Of a stretch of 6,214 nt of DNA, positions 5,548 through 6,214 are shown in pieces. The position numbers and the translations under genes were made by a program. Where the stretch lies: positions 1 through 6,214 of the forward strand of contig CAMHER010000117.1 in the NCBI GenBank assembly GCA_946184215.1, read 5' to 3'. The notes beneath the pieces are model-generated. The model searched no databases. It saw nothing but the letters and a program-made list of their open reading frames with translations, and was not told the DNA's origin. The first letter of the stretch is position 1; every line of letters begins with the position of its first letter. Source of the DNA: an uncultured Clostridia bacterium (lineage in GTDB: Bacteria > Bacillota > Clostridia > Oscillospirales > Oscillospiraceae).

Positions 5548-5581
5548 ACCGAAGCGTCCGATCAGGGTGCTTCGGTTTTTT
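5548..5581 (+). terminator. Riboswitch-controlled terminator
   Basis: ACCGAAGC (5548-5555) and GCTTCGGT (5569-5576) form a perfect 8-bp stem with a 13-base loop, ending in TTTTTT. It starts five bases after P1. A competing antiterminator is visible: GGATTCG (5534-5540), which uses part of the conserved core and P1, can pair with CGAA (5550-5553) and TCC (5557-5559). TPP binding would free the terminator stem and stop transcription before thiW. Confidence 0.85.
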
Positions 5582-5689
5582 CATTCTCATTTTGAAGGGA
5601 GGGAACGGCAGTTTCCGCACAGCGGCAGGCAGGAGGGGAGCGCCTCAGGTCTGAAAAACAGCGAGGGAAGCCGTGTTCCGGCGTGAGAG

Positions 5690-5738
5690 GAGGCCAGTGA
5701 GCCTCGACCGAAATTCGGAAACGACAAACAGCCGTTTC
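5690..5738 (+). promoter_or_regulatory. Hairpin-rich second leader segment upstream of thiW
   Basis: About 165 bases lie between the riboswitch terminator (5581) and the thiW ribosome binding site, much longer than needed. They contain GAGGC-CAGTGA-GCCTC (5690-5705), the palindrome CCGAAATTCGG (5708-5718) and GAAACG-N9-CGTTTC (5718-5738). No T-run follows, so none is a clear terminator. They may form a structured leader affecting translation or stability. I do not recognise an RNA family, and no ORF in 5582-5747 is supported. Confidence 0.3.
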
Positions 5739-5759
5739 ATCATTCAAAGGAGAATTACC

Positions 5760-6214
5760 ATGAAAAAAACCAACACCCGCAAGCTGGCGCTTGCCGCCGT
5801 CTTTACCGCCGTCGCCGTGGTGGGAAGCCTGCTTTCCTTCCCGGTCTTCGGCAGCCGCTGCGCCCCGGTGCAGCATATCGTGAACATCCTCTGCGCCGTG
5901 TTCCTGGGCCCCGCATGGGGCGTGGGCGTGGCCTTCGCAGCCAGCCTTCTGAGAAATCTGCTGGGCCTCGGCAGCCTCATGGCCTTCCCCGGCAGCATGA
6001 TCGGCGCGCTGCTCTGCGGTCTCGCCTACAAGGCCATGAAGGGCAAGTCCGCCGCTTTGCCCGTGACGCTGCTTGCGGAGATCTTCGGCACCGGCGTGCT
6101 GGGCGGCCTCTGCGCCTACCCCATCGCCACCCTGTTCATGAACGTGGACGCGGCCGCCGTGGCCTTCTATGCATATATCATCCCGTTTCTGATCTCCACT
6201 ACCGGCGGCAGCAT
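5760..6214 (+). CDS. thiW: ThiW, ECF transporter S-component for thiazole (partial)
   Basis: The first 151 residues of a membrane substrate-binding subunit of an energy-coupling factor transporter. ThiW-family proteins are predicted to import the thiamine precursor hydroxyethylthiazole together with the EcfA/EcfT module encoded elsewhere. Family-like features in order are TRKLALAAVFTAVAVV (first membrane segment), CAPVQHIVNILCAVFLGP (34-51), SLLRNLLGLGSLMAFPGSM (62-80), EIFGTGVLGGLCAYP (107-121) and IIPFLISTTGGS (140-151). The protein is strongly hydrophobic with about five visible membrane segments. The ATG at 5760 is preceded by AAAGGAGAATTACC. The TPP riboswitch upstream supports a thiamine role independently. 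The gene runs off the right edge; thiM, thiE or thiD would be expected next, which is inference. Confidence 0.92.
   Translation, partial: MKKTNTRKLALAAVFTAVAVVGSLLSFPVFGSRCAPVQHIVNILCAVFLGPAWGVGVAFAASLLRNLLGLGSLMAFPGSMIGALLCGLAYKAMKGKSAALPVTLLAEIFGTGVLGGLCAYPIATLFMNVDAAAVAFYAYIIPFLISTTGGS

Noticed and set aside
5641..5706. Cobalamin-riboswitch-like stretch (GGGAAGCCG, then GGCCAGTGAGCC)
   Set aside because: Only loose resemblance: the B12 box and the CCCGCCACTG core are not present in proper form.

Overview
The window looks like a piece of a GC-rich Clostridia-type Firmicute chromosome, possibly of the Oscillospiraceae kind. The evidence is an ECF-type ThiW transporter subunit under a TPP riboswitch, strong GGAGG ribosome binding sites, sigma-70 promoters with 17-bp spacers, many intrinsic terminators and an AcoR-type regulator beside a lipoate ligase. 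This placement is inference from gene content and base composition only.

Left edge (1-425): no gene is complete here. A minus-strand sigma-70-like promoter (67-95) fires out of the left edge, with a perfect palindrome (40-57) at its probable start site. A cluster of TCTCA/TGAGA boxes (217-250) and a long bidirectional terminator (265-303) separate it from the next operon.

Minus-strand operon (3851 down to 426): a good promoter (3823-3851) drives three closely spaced genes: a FlK-like hotdog acyl-CoA thioesterase, a full-length lipoate-protein ligase (LplA), and an AcoR-like GAF-PAS-AAA+-Fis regulator. The regulator's ribosome binding site overlaps the lplA stop. Together they suggest control or maturation of a lipoylated 2-oxoacid or acetoin dehydrogenase-type pathway, with acyl-CoA housekeeping by the thioesterase. 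The regulator's AAA+ domain is otherwise intact, but the sigma-54-contact loop GAFTGA reads SAFPGR, so it may not work through sigma-54.

Central AT-richer island (about 3860-5400): it holds a perfect hairpin terminator with no gene in front of it, a degenerate tRNA 3'-end-like fragment, and a minus-strand gene of the mobile-element 'virulence-related protein' type. That gene is full length apart from one in-frame amber codon. A small unidentified plus-strand ORF and a UUCG-capped terminator follow. This looks like a decayed mobile-element remnant between two chromosomal operons.

Right edge (5406-6214, plus strand): a complete thiamine control unit, made of a promoter with a perfect TATAAT box, a TPP riboswitch with a 5-bp P1, an overlapping terminator/antiterminator, a second hairpin-rich leader segment, and thiW. 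ThiW is the S-component for the thiamine thiazole precursor and runs off the window.
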